DNA of 64,000 bases. It comes from Planctomycetota bacterium (GTDB lineage: Bacteria > Planctomycetota > Planctomycetia > Planctomycetales > Planctomycetaceae). Made by a program: the position numbers and the translations under genes. Positions 28,481 to 38,507 of the stretch are shown here, in pieces. The stretch spans positions 62,001-126,000 of the forward strand of contig JAHZKX010000003.1 of NCBI GenBank assembly GCA_022600195.1, in the 5' to 3' direction. Every line of letters starts with the position of its first letter. Position 1 is the stretch's first letter. The notes under the pieces were generated by a model. It did no database searches. It was not told the DNA's origin and saw nothing but the letters and a program-made list of their open reading frames with translations.

Positions 28481-30916
28481 ATGAATCACCAGCGATACCA
28501 TAGCACGATCATCACAACAATTTTTTTCGCGCTGATGGCATCCACTCAGAACGCCCTCAGTGCGGAACCTGTGAACTTCATCCGCGATGTTGCACCGATC
28601 TTCGAGCGCCATTGCCTGATCTGTCACAATCAGCGCGTTCGAATGGGCGAACTCTCTCTGCATTCAGCTGATGCCCTTGTTAAAGGTGGCGAGAATGGTG
28701 AAGCCCTGGTGCCAGGCGATCCGGAATCAAGTTATTTAATGGATCTTGTGACCTCGACAGACGGCGTCGCTGAGATGCCCAAAGAGGAATCGCCACTCAG
28801 CAAAAATGATGTCGCAATCATTCGTCGGTGGATCACTGAAGGCGCGACATGGCCAAAGGATCTAATGCTCAAGCCGCCAGTCCTCTGGTCAATGAAACCA
28901 CTACAACGCCCCGCCCTTCCTGCAAACTTCAGACCCACTCCCCAGTTTCGCATCCGAACGCCCATTGATGTGTTTGTCGCTGCCCGACACCAGAAAGCCG
29001 GGATAAAACCGGCGCCCCAGGCAAATCGTCGCACACTCATTCGTCGTTTGTACCTGGATCTTGTCGGCTTACTCCCCGCACCGCAAGTTGTCGAAGCGTT
29101 TGTCGCAGACAAAGATACACTCGCTTATGAAAAGTTGGTCGACCAACTTTTGTCTTCCCCACATTATGGTGAGCGCTGGGGACGTTACTGGCTGGATCTT
29201 GCACGTTACGCTGACAGCGACGGCTATCTCGGCGACAGCATGCGACCCCATGCATGGGTTTATCGTGAATGGGTCATTAATGCGATCAACGAAGACTTAC
29301 CCTTCGACCAGTTCACCATCGAGCAGTTGGCAGGCGACCTGTTAGACAAACCAACTGCGTCGCAGAAAATCGCCACTGGATTTCACCGCAACACACTCAG
29401 CAATACAGAGGCCGGCGTCGACCTGGAATTGTATCGCACGAAGGAAATCGTAGATCGCGTGAATACAACCGGCATGGTCTGGCTCGGTTTGACTCTCGGA
29501 TGTGCTGAATGTCACGATCATAAGCATGACCCCATTTCGCAGAAGGAATTCTACCAGCTCTACTCATTCTTTAATAACACCGTCGAATCCAGCGTGAAGG
29601 TACAAAACTCCTGGGAGAAGGAAGAGTACGAACAGGACATGCAAAAGTGGCAACCCGCCTATGATCAACTACAGGCTCAACTCAAGTCTTACGAAATCAA
29701 AGACCTTACAGAAAAACAACGGGCCGAGATCACCAAGATCATTGCTGCCTACAAAAAATCAACCGACCTCAAGAAGCTTGTCAGTTTCTACCAGACAAAA
29801 AAAAACGGCTGGGACAAAATCAACTCGAAACTCGATCAACTTCTCAAAACGAAACCAGCAAAACCGTCTACCAAAGCTCCCAGCTTCACCGAACGAAAAA
29901 AAGATCGGCGTGATACCTTCATCCATGTCCGCGGAATCTACAATCGCCCCGGCGAAAAAGTAACCCCGGGCACACCGACAGTTCTTCCGGGATTACCATC
30001 GAAAAACAACAACCTCAATCGGCTGGATTTCGCGCAGTGGCTGTTTCAGGAAAATCACCCAATGACCGCACGCGTCGCCGTCAATCGCATCTGGCAACAA
30101 CTCTTCGGTCACGGAATCGTAGCGACTCCCAACGATTTCGGCACGAAGGGAGCAAAACCGACACACCCCCTGCTCCTCGATTGGCTTGCGGTCGAGTATC
30201 GAGAACGTCAATGGAGCCGCAAGGCCATGATTCGCATGATCGTTTTGTCATCCACCTACCAGTTATCATCGGCAGCAAACGCAAGCCCGAACAACAAGGA
30301 TCTAAACAACCAACTACTCTGGCGCCAAAACAGTTACCGCGTCAATGCAGAAATCGTACGCGACATTCACCTGACAGCCAGCGGGCTACTCGACCGCACC
30401 ATTGGTCGTCGCGGCATCAGACCACCACTTCCAGCGTTCGTAACCGATGTCGGACGTAGTGTAAAATGGCCAGCCAGCCAGGGGAGCGAGCGTTACCGCC
30501 GTGGCATGTATATCGTCTTCAAAAGAACCGTCCCCTACCCGATGCTGATGACCTTCGATGCACCCGACGCCACCGTTTCATGCAGTCGTCGAGAACGCTC
30601 GAACACACCATTGCAGGCACTCACACTATTGAACGGCCCTATGTTTTATGAATGTGCTCAAGAGTTGGGACGACAGATGATCAAGCAACATCCCGACAAT
30701 CTACAAGCCGCCATTCAGGAAATGTTCATGCGATGTTTCTCTCGGCCGGCCAGCAAACAGGAACTGAAATACCTCAGCGCCGCCTATTCCGACCTGCTGC
30801 AGTTAGCAGATAAGCAAAGTAAAGAGACAAAACAAACAGAGCCTCCCCAACTCACAGCAATGGTTCAAGTGGCGCGAATCGTCATGAATCTGGATGAGTT
30901 TATCACACGAGACTGA
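28481..30916 (+). CDS. Planctomycete cytochrome-like DUF1549/DUF1553 protein
   Basis: An 811-residue exported protein (signal peptide to about residue 28, ending ALSA). The N-terminal PSCyt1 domain has a heme c motif CLICH at 45-49. The DUF1549 (PSCyt2) domain follows, with YGERWGRYWLDLARYADS and a second CxxCH motif in LGCAECHDHKHDPI. After a Lys-rich insert (about 390-480) comes the DUF1553 (PSD1) domain, with TARVAVNRIWQQLFGHGIV, FGTKGAKPTHPLLLDWLA and the SCSRRERSNTPLQALTLLN segment. The family is almost confined to planctomycetes and relatives; it is thought to act in extracytoplasmic redox chemistry on carbohydrates, but is not proven. The DUF1501 gene starts 2 bases after its stop, a standard two-gene unit. 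Confidence 0.95.
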   Translation: MNHQRYHSTIITTIFFALMASTQNALSAEPVNFIRDVAPIFERHCLICHNQRVRMGELSLHSADALVKGGENGEALVPGDPESSYLMDLVTSTDGVAEMPKEESPLSKNDVAIIRRWITEGATWPKDLMLKPPVLWSMKPLQRPALPANFRPTPQFRIRTPIDVFVAARHQKAGIKPAPQANRRTLIRRLYLDLVGLLPAPQVVEAFVADKDTLAYEKLVDQLLSSPHYGERWGRYWLDLARYADSDGYLGDSMRPHAWVYREWVINAINEDLPFDQFTIEQLAGDLLDKPTASQKIATGFHRNTLSNTEAGVDLELYRTKEIVDRVNTTGMVWLGLTLGCAECHDHKHDPISQKEFYQLYSFFNNTVESSVKVQNSWEKEEYEQDMQKWQPAYDQLQAQLKSYEIKDLTEKQRAEITKIIAAYKKSTDLKKLVSFYQTKKNGWDKINSKLDQLLKTKPAKPSTKAPSFTERKKDRRDTFIHVRGIYNRPGEKVTPGTPTVLPGLPSKNNNLNRLDFAQWLFQENHPMTARVAVNRIWQQLFGHGIVATPNDFGTKGAKPTHPLLLDWLAVEYRERQWSRKAMIRMIVLSSTYQLSSAANASPNNKDLNNQLLWRQNSYRVNAEIVRDIHLTASGLLDRTIGRRGIRPPLPAFVTDVGRSVKWPASQGSERYRRGMYIVFKRTVPYPMLMTFDAPDATVSCSRRERSNTPLQALTLLNGPMFYECAQELGRQMIKQHPDNLQAAIQEMFMRCFSRPASKQELKYLSAAYSDLLQLADKQSKETKQTEPPQLTAMVQVARIVMNLDEFITRD

Positions 30917-30918
30917 AT

Positions 30919-32385
30919 ATGATTCCCGAACAGTTTAACAATCAAACAAACGAACTTGACGCACTGAACCGGCGCCGATTTTTTGCCACCAGTGCCAGCG
31001 GACTGGGAACCCTGGCTCTGGCATCCTTGATGAAACAGGACGGTCTGTTTGCCAGCGACCCGACAACACAACTCTCACACATCGCACCACGCGCGAAACG
31101 CTGCATCTACCTCTTCATGGAAGGGGGCCCGAGCCAGATGGATCTGTTCGACCCCAAACCAAAGTTGAATGAACTCGATGGGCAACCCATGCCCGAATCG
31201 ATTTTGAAAGATATTAAATTCGCATTCATCCAGAAAGAAGCAGCCCGCTTAATGGGCAGCCCACGCACATTCCGCCGCTACGGTGAATGTGGTATGGAAC
31301 TCTCCGATCTACTACCCCACCTAAGCACATGCGTCGACGACATCGCCATGATCCGCTCCATGCATTGTGAGCAGTTCAATCACCTCCCCGGCCAACTCAT
31401 GATGCTCAGCGGATCCGATTTACAAGGCCGACCGACGCTGGGATCATGGCTCAATTATGGCCTGGGCAGCGAATCACAAAACCTGCCGGGTTATGTCGTA
31501 CTCGCCACACTGGGTCGAGGCTTACCCGGCGGCGCATCCAGTTGGTCAAGCGGGTTCCTGCCCTCTCAATACGCGGGAACCCTGTTTCGAAATCAGGGAA
31601 GTCCGGTATTAAATCTGGCCAACCCAACGGGGCTCTCATCGCAGGCCCAACAACGCAGCCTGCAAACCATCAACGAATTGAACGGCTTGCGCTTTGATCA
31701 AATTGGGAATCCCGAAATTGCCAGCCGCATCAAAGCCTATGAACTCGCATTCCGCATGCAGCAGACCGCACCAGAACTACTCGACCTCTCGGGAGAAACC
31801 AAAACAACTCTGGAAGAATACGGCGTCACCCGTGAAGACACTTCAAAAACAAATACCGGTTTCATGGGCTCCTATGCCAGAAACTGCCTGCTGGCACGCC
31901 GTATGGTGGAACGGGGTGTCCGCTTCGTAACACTGTTTCTATCAACCTGGGATCACCATAGTTCCCTCGACAGCGGCTTGAAACGTTACACTCAAATCTC
32001 CGATCAACCAATCGCCGCATTACTCAAAGACCTCAAACGTCGGGGCCTGCTCGATGAAACACTGGTCGTCTTCGGAGGCGAATTCGGCCGTACCCCCCTG
32101 GGTGAAAATAGAGTCAACTTCAAGAAAGTCACAGGCCGCGATCATCATCCCTATTCCTATAGTATGTGGCTAGCCGGCGGTGGAATCAAAGGCGGTCAGG
32201 TCATAGGCGAAACAGACGAAATCGGCTGGGGTGTCACCAAAGACCCCGTCCACGTACATGATCTCCACGCCACCATCTTGCAACTGTTTGGCCTCGACCA
32301 TAAAAAACTCACATACCAGTTCCAGGGCCGCGATTTCCGACTGACCGACGTTTCCGGAAACGTCGTTGAAAAACTACTGGCCTGA
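30919..32385 (+). CDS. DUF1501 protein with twin-arginine signal
   Basis: A 488-residue DUF1501 (sulfatase/alkaline-phosphatase-like) protein. The N-terminus has a twin-arginine-like signal: NRRRFFATSASGLGTLALASL, about residues 16-36. Family motifs include CIYLFMEGGPSQMDLFDPKP, SMHCEQFNHLPGQLMMLSG, GSWLNYGLGSE, RGVRFVTLFLSTWDHHSSL and VVFGGEFGRTPLGEN. Tat export would suit a protein folded with its cofactor in the cytoplasm. It is the partner of the preceding DUF1549/DUF1553 gene and probably acts with it outside the cytoplasm on an unknown substrate. Near its 3' end (32346-32365) a perfect 10-base inverted repeat lies inside the coding sequence, and the convergent gene ends only 10 bases away. 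Confidence 0.95.
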   Translation: MIPEQFNNQTNELDALNRRRFFATSASGLGTLALASLMKQDGLFASDPTTQLSHIAPRAKRCIYLFMEGGPSQMDLFDPKPKLNELDGQPMPESILKDIKFAFIQKEAARLMGSPRTFRRYGECGMELSDLLPHLSTCVDDIAMIRSMHCEQFNHLPGQLMMLSGSDLQGRPTLGSWLNYGLGSESQNLPGYVVLATLGRGLPGGASSWSSGFLPSQYAGTLFRNQGSPVLNLANPTGLSSQAQQRSLQTINELNGLRFDQIGNPEIASRIKAYELAFRMQQTAPELLDLSGETKTTLEEYGVTREDTSKTNTGFMGSYARNCLLARRMVERGVRFVTLFLSTWDHHSSLDSGLKRYTQISDQPIAALLKDLKRRGLLDETLVVFGGEFGRTPLGENRVNFKKVTGRDHHPYSYSMWLAGGGIKGGQVIGETDEIGWGVTKDPVHVHDLHATILQLFGLDHKKLTYQFQGRDFRLTDVSGNVVEKLLA

Positions 32386-32395
32386 CAACTGAAAT

Positions 32396-33403
32396 TCAAA
32401 ATGTAATCACCGCCCCCGTCTGTGAAGACTCAGTCGCAGCCGCCATCCAGGCTACAGCCGCACAAGACTCGACTGGCGTAATCCGATCTGGCCGTTCCCC
32501 CTTTCGTATGCAGTTAGCGAAGTAACGCAGCTCCTCCTGCAGCACACCAAAATAGTTACCAAAAGGACGTGGCCAGTACATCGTATCCGGCATCTTAACG
32601 CCATTCGCATCGTGAATCGCCAGACCAGCCTCCCCGCAGTTGATATACAATGCCCCCTCTGTACCAAGAACTTCCAGTCGTGCGTCAATCGTGTAAGGCG
32701 TGCTCTCCGGCAAATGCCACACCGATTCAACCACAGCCACCGCACCGTTATCCAGCCGCGCGATAGACCAGCCACCATCAGGATATTGATTCTGACCCGG
32801 ATGCACCTCCTGAGCATAAACCGTCGACACCTTCGCCTGACTGAACCAGAGCATCAAATCTGCGTCATGAATACCATCACCCATCAATGCCGAAATATCA
32901 TCCAGAACCATTTTACCAATTTCTTTGGAAAGATTCCGTCGGGCATGCATCGAAATAATCTTACCAATCCGCCCCTCTTCAATCGCCTGCTTCGCCATTG
33001 TCACGCGCGGATCAAATCGGCAAATATGTCCCACCATCAAAAAGCCTTCAGCATTCCGCGCCGCCTCAACAATCTGTTCACAATCAGCGACCGTCGGAGC
33101 CATCGGCTTTTCCAGCAGCACATGTTTTCCACTACGCAACGCATCGATGGCGATGTCACGGTGATCGTTGATATGCGTCGTAATGCTCACCACATCAATC
33201 TCGGGATCAGCCAATAAATCGCGATAATCAGTATATCGCCGCTTCACTCCCAATCGGTCGGCCACCTCGCCCAAACGTTCGGGACGTCGCGTACAAAGTG
33301 CCGCCAGTTCGATATCCGGCATCTCAGACAGATTGTCAGCGTGAACCTCACCAAACCACCCCAGACCAATCACACCCCAGCGAACAGTCTTTGACTGACT
33401 CAT
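32396..33403 (-). CDS. Gfo/Idh/MocA-family NAD(P)-dependent oxidoreductase
   Basis: A 335-residue cytoplasmic dehydrogenase. The Rossmann fold opens with RWGVIGLGWFGEVHADNL (GxGxxG), and the catalytic EKP motif is in HVLLEKPMAPT around residue 97. The second half is the alpha/beta domain that binds the sugar substrate. Members oxidise or reduce sugars, inositols and related alcohols. The FAD-dependent oxidoreductase gene upstream ends 51 bases before its start on the same strand, so the two are probably co-transcribed and may act on the same substrate. It converges with the DUF1501 gene. Confidence 0.92.
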   Translation of the reverse strand: MSQSKTVRWGVIGLGWFGEVHADNLSEMPDIELAALCTRRPERLGEVADRLGVKRRYTDYRDLLADPEIDVVSITTHINDHRDIAIDALRSGKHVLLEKPMAPTVADCEQIVEAARNAEGFLMVGHICRFDPRVTMAKQAIEEGRIGKIISMHARRNLSKEIGKMVLDDISALMGDGIHDADLMLWFSQAKVSTVYAQEVHPGQNQYPDGGWSIARLDNGAVAVVESVWHLPESTPYTIDARLEVLGTEGALYINCGEAGLAIHDANGVKMPDTMYWPRPFGNYFGVLQEELRYFANCIRKGERPDRITPVESCAAVAWMAAATESSQTGAVITF

Positions 33404-33454
33404 CTCATCACCTCATATAAGTTTCGAACTTTTAAACCATCGACAGAAAATAAA

Positions 33455-34831
33455 TTAAATAACAGCACCCTGCTCCCGGAGTTTTGTACGCAGTGCTTCA
33501 ACATCAATTTCACGCGGCGACACCTTCTGCTGAAGAGAAAGACCCGCCGCCGTACCCGCTGCTTCACCGGTCGCATAACAGGGGGGAATCACTCTCGCAG
33601 ATGCCGCTCCTTCATGGTCAGCCGAGATCGGTCGGCCTGCAACTAACAGGTTATTCACCTGTCGTGGCACAAGACAACGATACGGAATCTCATAATGATC
33701 GGCGTTAATTCCCTCCAGGCGACCGCGGGGACCCGACGGATCATGAATATCAATCGGATACGAACACTGGGCAATCCCATCTTCAAATTGACGCCCCTCC
33801 AGTACGTCCTCTCCGTTAAGCACATAATCTCCCAGGATGTGTCGCGTTTCGCGAACGCCCACATGGCTGCCCGTCGCAACCAATTGCGCATTTTCCAGAC
33901 CGGGACAATGCGATCGGAAAAAACGAATCAAATCCCAAGCCTGGCGACGACTCTCAATTTCCGCACGAGACAGATCATCGGGGTTCGTCCCATCCACATC
34001 ATGTACTCGCGTCGTGTTCACCTTCCATTGCCCCGCTGTCGGCTCTCGATAGAGATTCAAAAAATCGCGATCCAGTGTCCATTCACCTTTGGCCCGGGCC
34101 TCTTTCACAATGCACTCAAACAGTCGCTCCCCCGGATGTAGTTTTTCATGCTCCCGCATCCAGGCTATCACCCGCTCATCATCCACTCCACCAATGGTAA
34201 TAAACAAAGTAACCGGCATCATCTTGCCATCTTCACGCCGACCCACTTCAAAAGGAGCACCCGCTTTGGCAGCAATATCACCATCGCCAGAGGTATCAAT
34301 CACAACTTTTGGACGCAGAAATCCAAGGCCCCCTTTATCCAGAAAGATCAGCTCCGAAATGCGTTCCCCTTCCATCACCACATCCACAAACGAGGTATGA
34401 AATCGAATGTTTGCGCCCGCATCACAAACCATTTCCAGCGCCGCCATCTTGAGCGATTCCACATGAAAGGGCGTCACATTCGCATGACCCAGCTCAATAA
34501 ACGACCCCCACTCCGACCCCGCTTCCGTTGTCGAAGGATCGACGGCTCCCCCCATGGCCACCATTCGATCAATGATTTCCTGAAAGATTCCAGCAACCAG
34601 TTGCCGTTTGCCGTCCGGCGTATAGGAAGTCATAAAAGGACCAACCATACCCGCCGTCGAAGTGCCACCCAGGAAACCATATTTCTCGACAAGTACCGTC
34701 GATGCACCTGTCCGCGCCGCAGCAGTCGCAGCAGCAATTCCAGCAGAACCACCTCCAATCACGGCCACATCCACTGTGTCCCGCAAGGGAATGTCCCACG
34801 TACGGCTGATTGTTTCGGATAGGTCCGACAT
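33455..34831 (-). CDS. FAD-dependent oxidoreductase
   Basis: A 458-residue protein of the FAD-dependent oxidoreductase group (FAD_oxidored type). The dinucleotide-binding motif GGGSAG (26-31) lies in DVAVIGGGSAGIAAATAAARTGA, followed by the typical EKYGFLGGTSTAGMVGPF. Further marks are VVIDTSGDGDIAAKAGAPFE and the C-terminal NNLLVAGRPISADHEGAASARV with ATGEAAGTAAGLSL, which closes the FAD site. Many planctomycete members are exported, but this one has no signal peptide. It is upstream of the Gfo/Idh/MocA gene on the same strand, and a CTCCAGAGGGAT-type purine-rich site precedes its ATG. The substrate is unknown. Confidence 0.92.
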   Translation of the reverse strand: MSDLSETISRTWDIPLRDTVDVAVIGGGSAGIAAATAAARTGASTVLVEKYGFLGGTSTAGMVGPFMTSYTPDGKRQLVAGIFQEIIDRMVAMGGAVDPSTTEAGSEWGSFIELGHANVTPFHVESLKMAALEMVCDAGANIRFHTSFVDVVMEGERISELIFLDKGGLGFLRPKVVIDTSGDGDIAAKAGAPFEVGRREDGKMMPVTLFITIGGVDDERVIAWMREHEKLHPGERLFECIVKEARAKGEWTLDRDFLNLYREPTAGQWKVNTTRVHDVDGTNPDDLSRAEIESRRQAWDLIRFFRSHCPGLENAQLVATGSHVGVRETRHILGDYVLNGEDVLEGRQFEDGIAQCSYPIDIHDPSGPRGRLEGINADHYEIPYRCLVPRQVNNLLVAGRPISADHEGAASARVIPPCYATGEAAGTAAGLSLQQKVSPREIDVEALRTKLREQGAVI

Positions 34832-35856
34832 AGTTCACGATCCCTCTGGAGTCAGTTATTAATTCAAAGTTGCAAAAGTCTGTTCGCTGAAAATCATAAT
34901 AACGCGAACCACCATCCAGTTGTAGTCCCACATCATATCCATAGGCTTTGACGGAACCAGTTCACTTTGTGCACATCGCAGAAACCACCCGACTCCTAAG
35001 CCACTACACTGAAGAGGCAAGAATTTTGTCCGTCCCCATTTTTTCTTCGAGACACTGAAAAAACAGGACTTGACAACGTCTCGCCTTTCGAGAATATGCG
35101 TTATAAGCGTCGCGCGCGAGATGAGTGATTTGCGCACTGCTTATCACGAACACTGAAAATCTCACTACTATAAAAGTCCCTGAGTTTTCTAAATCTTCAC
35201 CTGATAAGTCAGCACCGGTTCCCGTTGTCTCGTACTTTATCGACACGCTTCGGTCACGATTCGACGCATATAAACCAGCGTTCGAACACGTATCGACAGC
35301 TATCAAACACGCTTCACGCATATAAATGAACTTGACCCCCAGCTGCCCTTCGCAACAATCTTTCGCAGTCAATAAAAACCCGGGCAGGCGCAACACAGCT
35401 TCAGCCAACAACAACAAGAATCTGAGCAGCACGGCACGAGCCGCCGTTAGAAAGTAACAAACAGAATACCAGAAGAACAAATCCATAGAAGGCAGCCCCC
35501 TGTTGAAAGTAGCGCGTCAGGCAGGATGCGGCCCCATGTGACCGCCCACCAGAAAAACGACCAACCCGCGAACAGCAATTCTACCCGATAGCCTCAATCA
35601 GGTAGCAGATGAAAATACAGCAGTGCACACAGAACAGTACAATCCATAAATCAAAAAATGAACAGCATCGACCGGGTGGCACTTTTGGCTCGCATTCAGA
35701 CCGGACACAGCACACAGGAAATCTGATAAAATACAGAACAATGCACAAAAATCCTGTTTTCCAGCACGCCAGATATTGATAGGCTGAAACTTAATCGGAC
35801 GAACAATTCATTTCGATATTAACAACATTTTCAATCCTGTATTAAGAGTACCCGAT
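34832..35856. other. Long non-coding region (about 1 kb) between divergent genes
   Basis: I find no convincing gene; open frames here lack domain or codon patterns. It contains an imperfect direct repeat of about 36 bases: 35238-35274 and 35291-35326, both starting TATCGACA and ending ACGCATATAAA. TTGACA occurs at 35070-35075. A 22-codon frame at 35657 (MNSIDRVALLARIQTG) could be a relic. The length is unusual compared with the rest of the window and could hide a small RNA or a decayed element. Confidence 0.45.
35238..35326. repeat. Imperfect direct repeat pair in non-coding DNA
   Basis: Two copies of roughly 36 bases, at 35238-35274 and 35291-35326, share TATCGACA at the start, a central CACGCTTC or CGCTTC box and the terminal ACGCATATAAA. 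They differ by small insertions. They could be regulator-binding repeats or duplicated relic DNA. Confidence 0.5.
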
Positions 35857-36834
35857 ATGTCATACCGCTCCCGAAGATTCGTTCCCTTTCTGTTCGTCTT
35901 ATCGCTATTCATTTTCAACGAAACGAATTCCCTGTCCCGGGCGGCTGATAAGAAAGAGACACTCAATGTTCTCTTTATCGGAAACAGCTATACCGCGCGC
36001 CACAAGCTGGCGCAAGTCGTCAAAAAAATGGCAGAAGCCGGTAACCCATCCCTCACATTCAATCCCACAACGGTCATTTACGGCGGGAGAAGACTCGTCG
36101 ATCACTGGAATCTGGGATCCCAAAACTACGTCAAACTGCATGCGTTAACACGAGCCGAACAGGAACAGACCGTTGCCTCTCTGGAAAAAGCTTCCAAGGA
36201 CCCGAAGAATCGTTATGCCAAAGGCGCCCTGTCACGGCATCGAAAACTGCTCAAAGATTTCGAATCACAACGCACAAAATGGGATGTGGTGATCTTACAG
36301 TCTTATCGTGATGACCTGAATGGAAAAGAATCACTCTACGCCGAGTATGCTCCCAGGTTCGTCGCGCTGGCCAAAGCGCAAAATGCCCGCGTGATACTCT
36401 ACGAAACAACGCCCACAACTCAAAACGCCAAACCATTAAAAACCCCACCCAATCCAAAAGCGGTATTGAAAAAGGCGGGAGAGATCGCAGCCCTGGCGAA
36501 ACAACTGGATGTCACAGCCGCCCCGATGTCACTGGTGGGCTTGAATTGTCAAACAGAACGTCCCGACCTCACACTCCGTTTTGTGAATGACGCCCACCTG
36601 AATCAAACCATGGCTTATCTCACTGCATGTACTTTGTATGCCGCACTATTTGACCGAAGCCCGGAAGGCTTGCCCGTGGATTCAATTACCGATATTCGGT
36701 TTCTCGATAACAAAGACCGAACGAAAGACCGCGACGGCAAACCAATCACAACCACATTTTCCAAAACAGACCGTACCGACTTGCAACGCATTGCCTGGAA
36801 AAGCTACCAGCAATTCAAAAAACTTCGCGATTAA
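35857..36834 (+). CDS. Secreted SGNH/GDSL-like hydrolase
   Basis: A 325-residue exported protein (signal peptide to about residue 30, ending SRAA). SGNH hydrolase features are visible: block I as LFIGNSYT, with the probable nucleophile Ser44; a block with VVILQSYRDD; and the C-terminal DAHLN with Asp245 and His247 as the likely rest of the catalytic triad. The family hydrolyses esters, often acetyl groups on polysaccharides. The insert around residues 105-130 (Lys-rich) is not typical of small esterases. No partner gene is adjacent; the long gap upstream may hold its promoter. The function is a reasonable inference, the substrate is not. Confidence 0.75.
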   Translation: MSYRSRRFVPFLFVLSLFIFNETNSLSRAADKKETLNVLFIGNSYTARHKLAQVVKKMAEAGNPSLTFNPTTVIYGGRRLVDHWNLGSQNYVKLHALTRAEQEQTVASLEKASKDPKNRYAKGALSRHRKLLKDFESQRTKWDVVILQSYRDDLNGKESLYAEYAPRFVALAKAQNARVILYETTPTTQNAKPLKTPPNPKAVLKKAGEIAALAKQLDVTAAPMSLVGLNCQTERPDLTLRFVNDAHLNQTMAYLTACTLYAALFDRSPEGLPVDSITDIRFLDNKDRTKDRDGKPITTTFSKTDRTDLQRIAWKSYQQFKKLRD

Positions 36835-37048
36835 TCGTTTCAAAATTTAACCCGTCAGGAATCTATTTTCGCCCCAACAGCAGATGAATATCTACGAGTA
36901 CTGATAATATTTAAGGAGCTGGATTGCCCCTCTCAACCGTCGCGTATTCGCGATGAGCCGCAGGGCACTCGCCCCGGTTCTTAGCGAACCAGAGAGATAA
37001 ACGGACTGGACTCAACATATACAGTCCCAACTCCATTGATGTTTGTGG

Positions 37049-38266
37049 TTATAAATCCAACTGAACGCGCAGGCCGACCACGAGAGCATCGGAATGGATG
37101 CCGGAGGGAGTTTTGATGTATTGGAGGTCGGGTTGGATGCTCAGCGTGTCGTTGACTTTAGCTTTGTAAAATAGCTCCATCATGACTTCCTCATTGGTCC
37201 CCCCCTGCTTTAGCTGGACCCAGCCAAAACCTGCACCCGCGACATCTTCGTCGCGTCCGCGAAGCGGCCCCGTATAAGTAATTCCTGCTAATGCGTCTTC
37301 GGGGATCGTGTGAAAGGGTGAGTTGCCACTAACATTGGTGGGATAATGTTGTGCGAAGAAAGACAGTCCCTGCGGATTTTCTGCGGTACTATTAGTCTCG
37401 CGAAACAGAACTTGCTCAAACTGAATGTAGTAGCCGAACGATCTGGGAATGATACCAGCGGGAACTTCGCCTGGCGTTTCATAAGTCATCCCCAGTGTAA
37501 TTTTACCCGGTAAATTTTTAGCGGGAGTTGTGAATCGGTATTCGAGTTCGCCAATAAAAAGCGCCGAACCATTTTGGGAGAATGCACCATTTCCATCATT
37601 GCGATAGGCATCCCACACGCCGGCCTTGAATCCGATTGCAGGAGAGAATTCGGCCAGCAGGCTCACCGCCGGACTGGGAGCAGGAAAAGAAGGCAGTCCG
37701 GCTGAAGGTGATAAACTAAATGCAGAGTTAATAAAATCAGCGGCCATATCCATCGTGATAAATTCGGTACTCAGGTCTTGCTTGCCTGTTCGAAGGGTGA
37801 CTTTATTTTCAAACAGACTAAATTCCCACCAGAGCTCACTGATCTGGGTAATGTTTCTCAGCGAGTTGATATTACTGACAATTTGTGTCTCGCCGACATA
37901 ATTTGCGGTCAGGCTGCGACCATGCGTATTTTGTGCCAGTACGAAAGCTTTTCCCGGAATCGGCAGATTCATCTTGTCGAAATCGAGCGAGAGAGCAAGG
38001 TCGACCAGACCTTCGTAGTGTGTTGAATCTTTAGTCGCGATGCCGCCATGTGCGTTGCTGAAGACTTCGCCGTAGTAGACAGGCTGAAATGAGATACCAT
38101 TGTCAGAATCGAGCCAGGAAGACAGGAAACGCTGGTTTTCTTCGTTTTCTAAAACGCATTTGAAGGCTTCGGCTTCTTCCTCGACCGCGCATTCCTGACC
38201 GGCTGCCTGAGCGACAGGCAAAGCCAGAATCATGAGAATCAGCTGAAAGAAATTGTCAAGCCGCAC
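37049..38266 (-). CDS. OprB-family carbohydrate-selective porin
   Basis: I start the gene at the GTG at 38266, giving 405 residues: it has a GGGAG site 6 bases upstream and yields a clean signal peptide (MRLDNFFQLILMILALPVAQA). A longer in-frame start at 38329 would add 21 residues ahead of the signal. The mature part is rich in alternating strands and matches OprB-like porins: FQPVYYGEVFSN, ELWWEFSLFENKVTLRTGKQD, the GELEYRFTTPAKNLPGKITLG strand and a final VVGLRVQLDL ending in the outer-membrane style, although the last residue is Leu rather than Phe. It probably takes up sugars through the outer membrane. A short inverted repeat (GGACTG/CAGTCC, 37003-37027) downstream could be its weak terminator. 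Confidence 0.85.
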   Translation of the reverse strand: MRLDNFFQLILMILALPVAQAAGQECAVEEEAEAFKCVLENEENQRFLSSWLDSDNGISFQPVYYGEVFSNAHGGIATKDSTHYEGLVDLALSLDFDKMNLPIPGKAFVLAQNTHGRSLTANYVGETQIVSNINSLRNITQISELWWEFSLFENKVTLRTGKQDLSTEFITMDMAADFINSAFSLSPSAGLPSFPAPSPAVSLLAEFSPAIGFKAGVWDAYRNDGNGAFSQNGSALFIGELEYRFTTPAKNLPGKITLGMTYETPGEVPAGIIPRSFGYYIQFEQVLFRETNSTAENPQGLSFFAQHYPTNVSGNSPFHTIPEDALAGITYTGPLRGRDEDVAGAGFGWVQLKQGGTNEEVMMELFYKAKVNDTLSIQPDLQYIKTPSGIHSDALVVGLRVQLDL

Positions 38267-38507
38267 TGCCCACTCCCAGATACCGCAACACGCGCGATGC
38301 CAGAATAATATATAGCGTTCTATACACAATATTCGGCATATTCGAGGGCTATGATCCAGTCTGGCAAATTGGCAAATCTAGGGGATAGTCAACGGCTGAT
38401 TTAATAGTCCTCAAGCAAGCGAGACTCTGTGATAGAATCCACAAAAAGTGCGGTGTCTTTCTTTGAACTTCCCACTGACCGAATGTGAACGAGGGTCCAA
38501 AAGGATC
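38267..38507. other. Upstream region of the porin gene
   Basis: About 240 bases with no credible coding frame on either strand. It holds the porin promoter and borders the transposase relic that begins at 38508. Confidence 0.4.

Noticed and set aside
35004-35486. A 160-codon minus-strand frame in the long empty region
   Set aside because: Composition and sequence look non-coding, there is no ribosome-binding site, and the frame covers the direct repeats.
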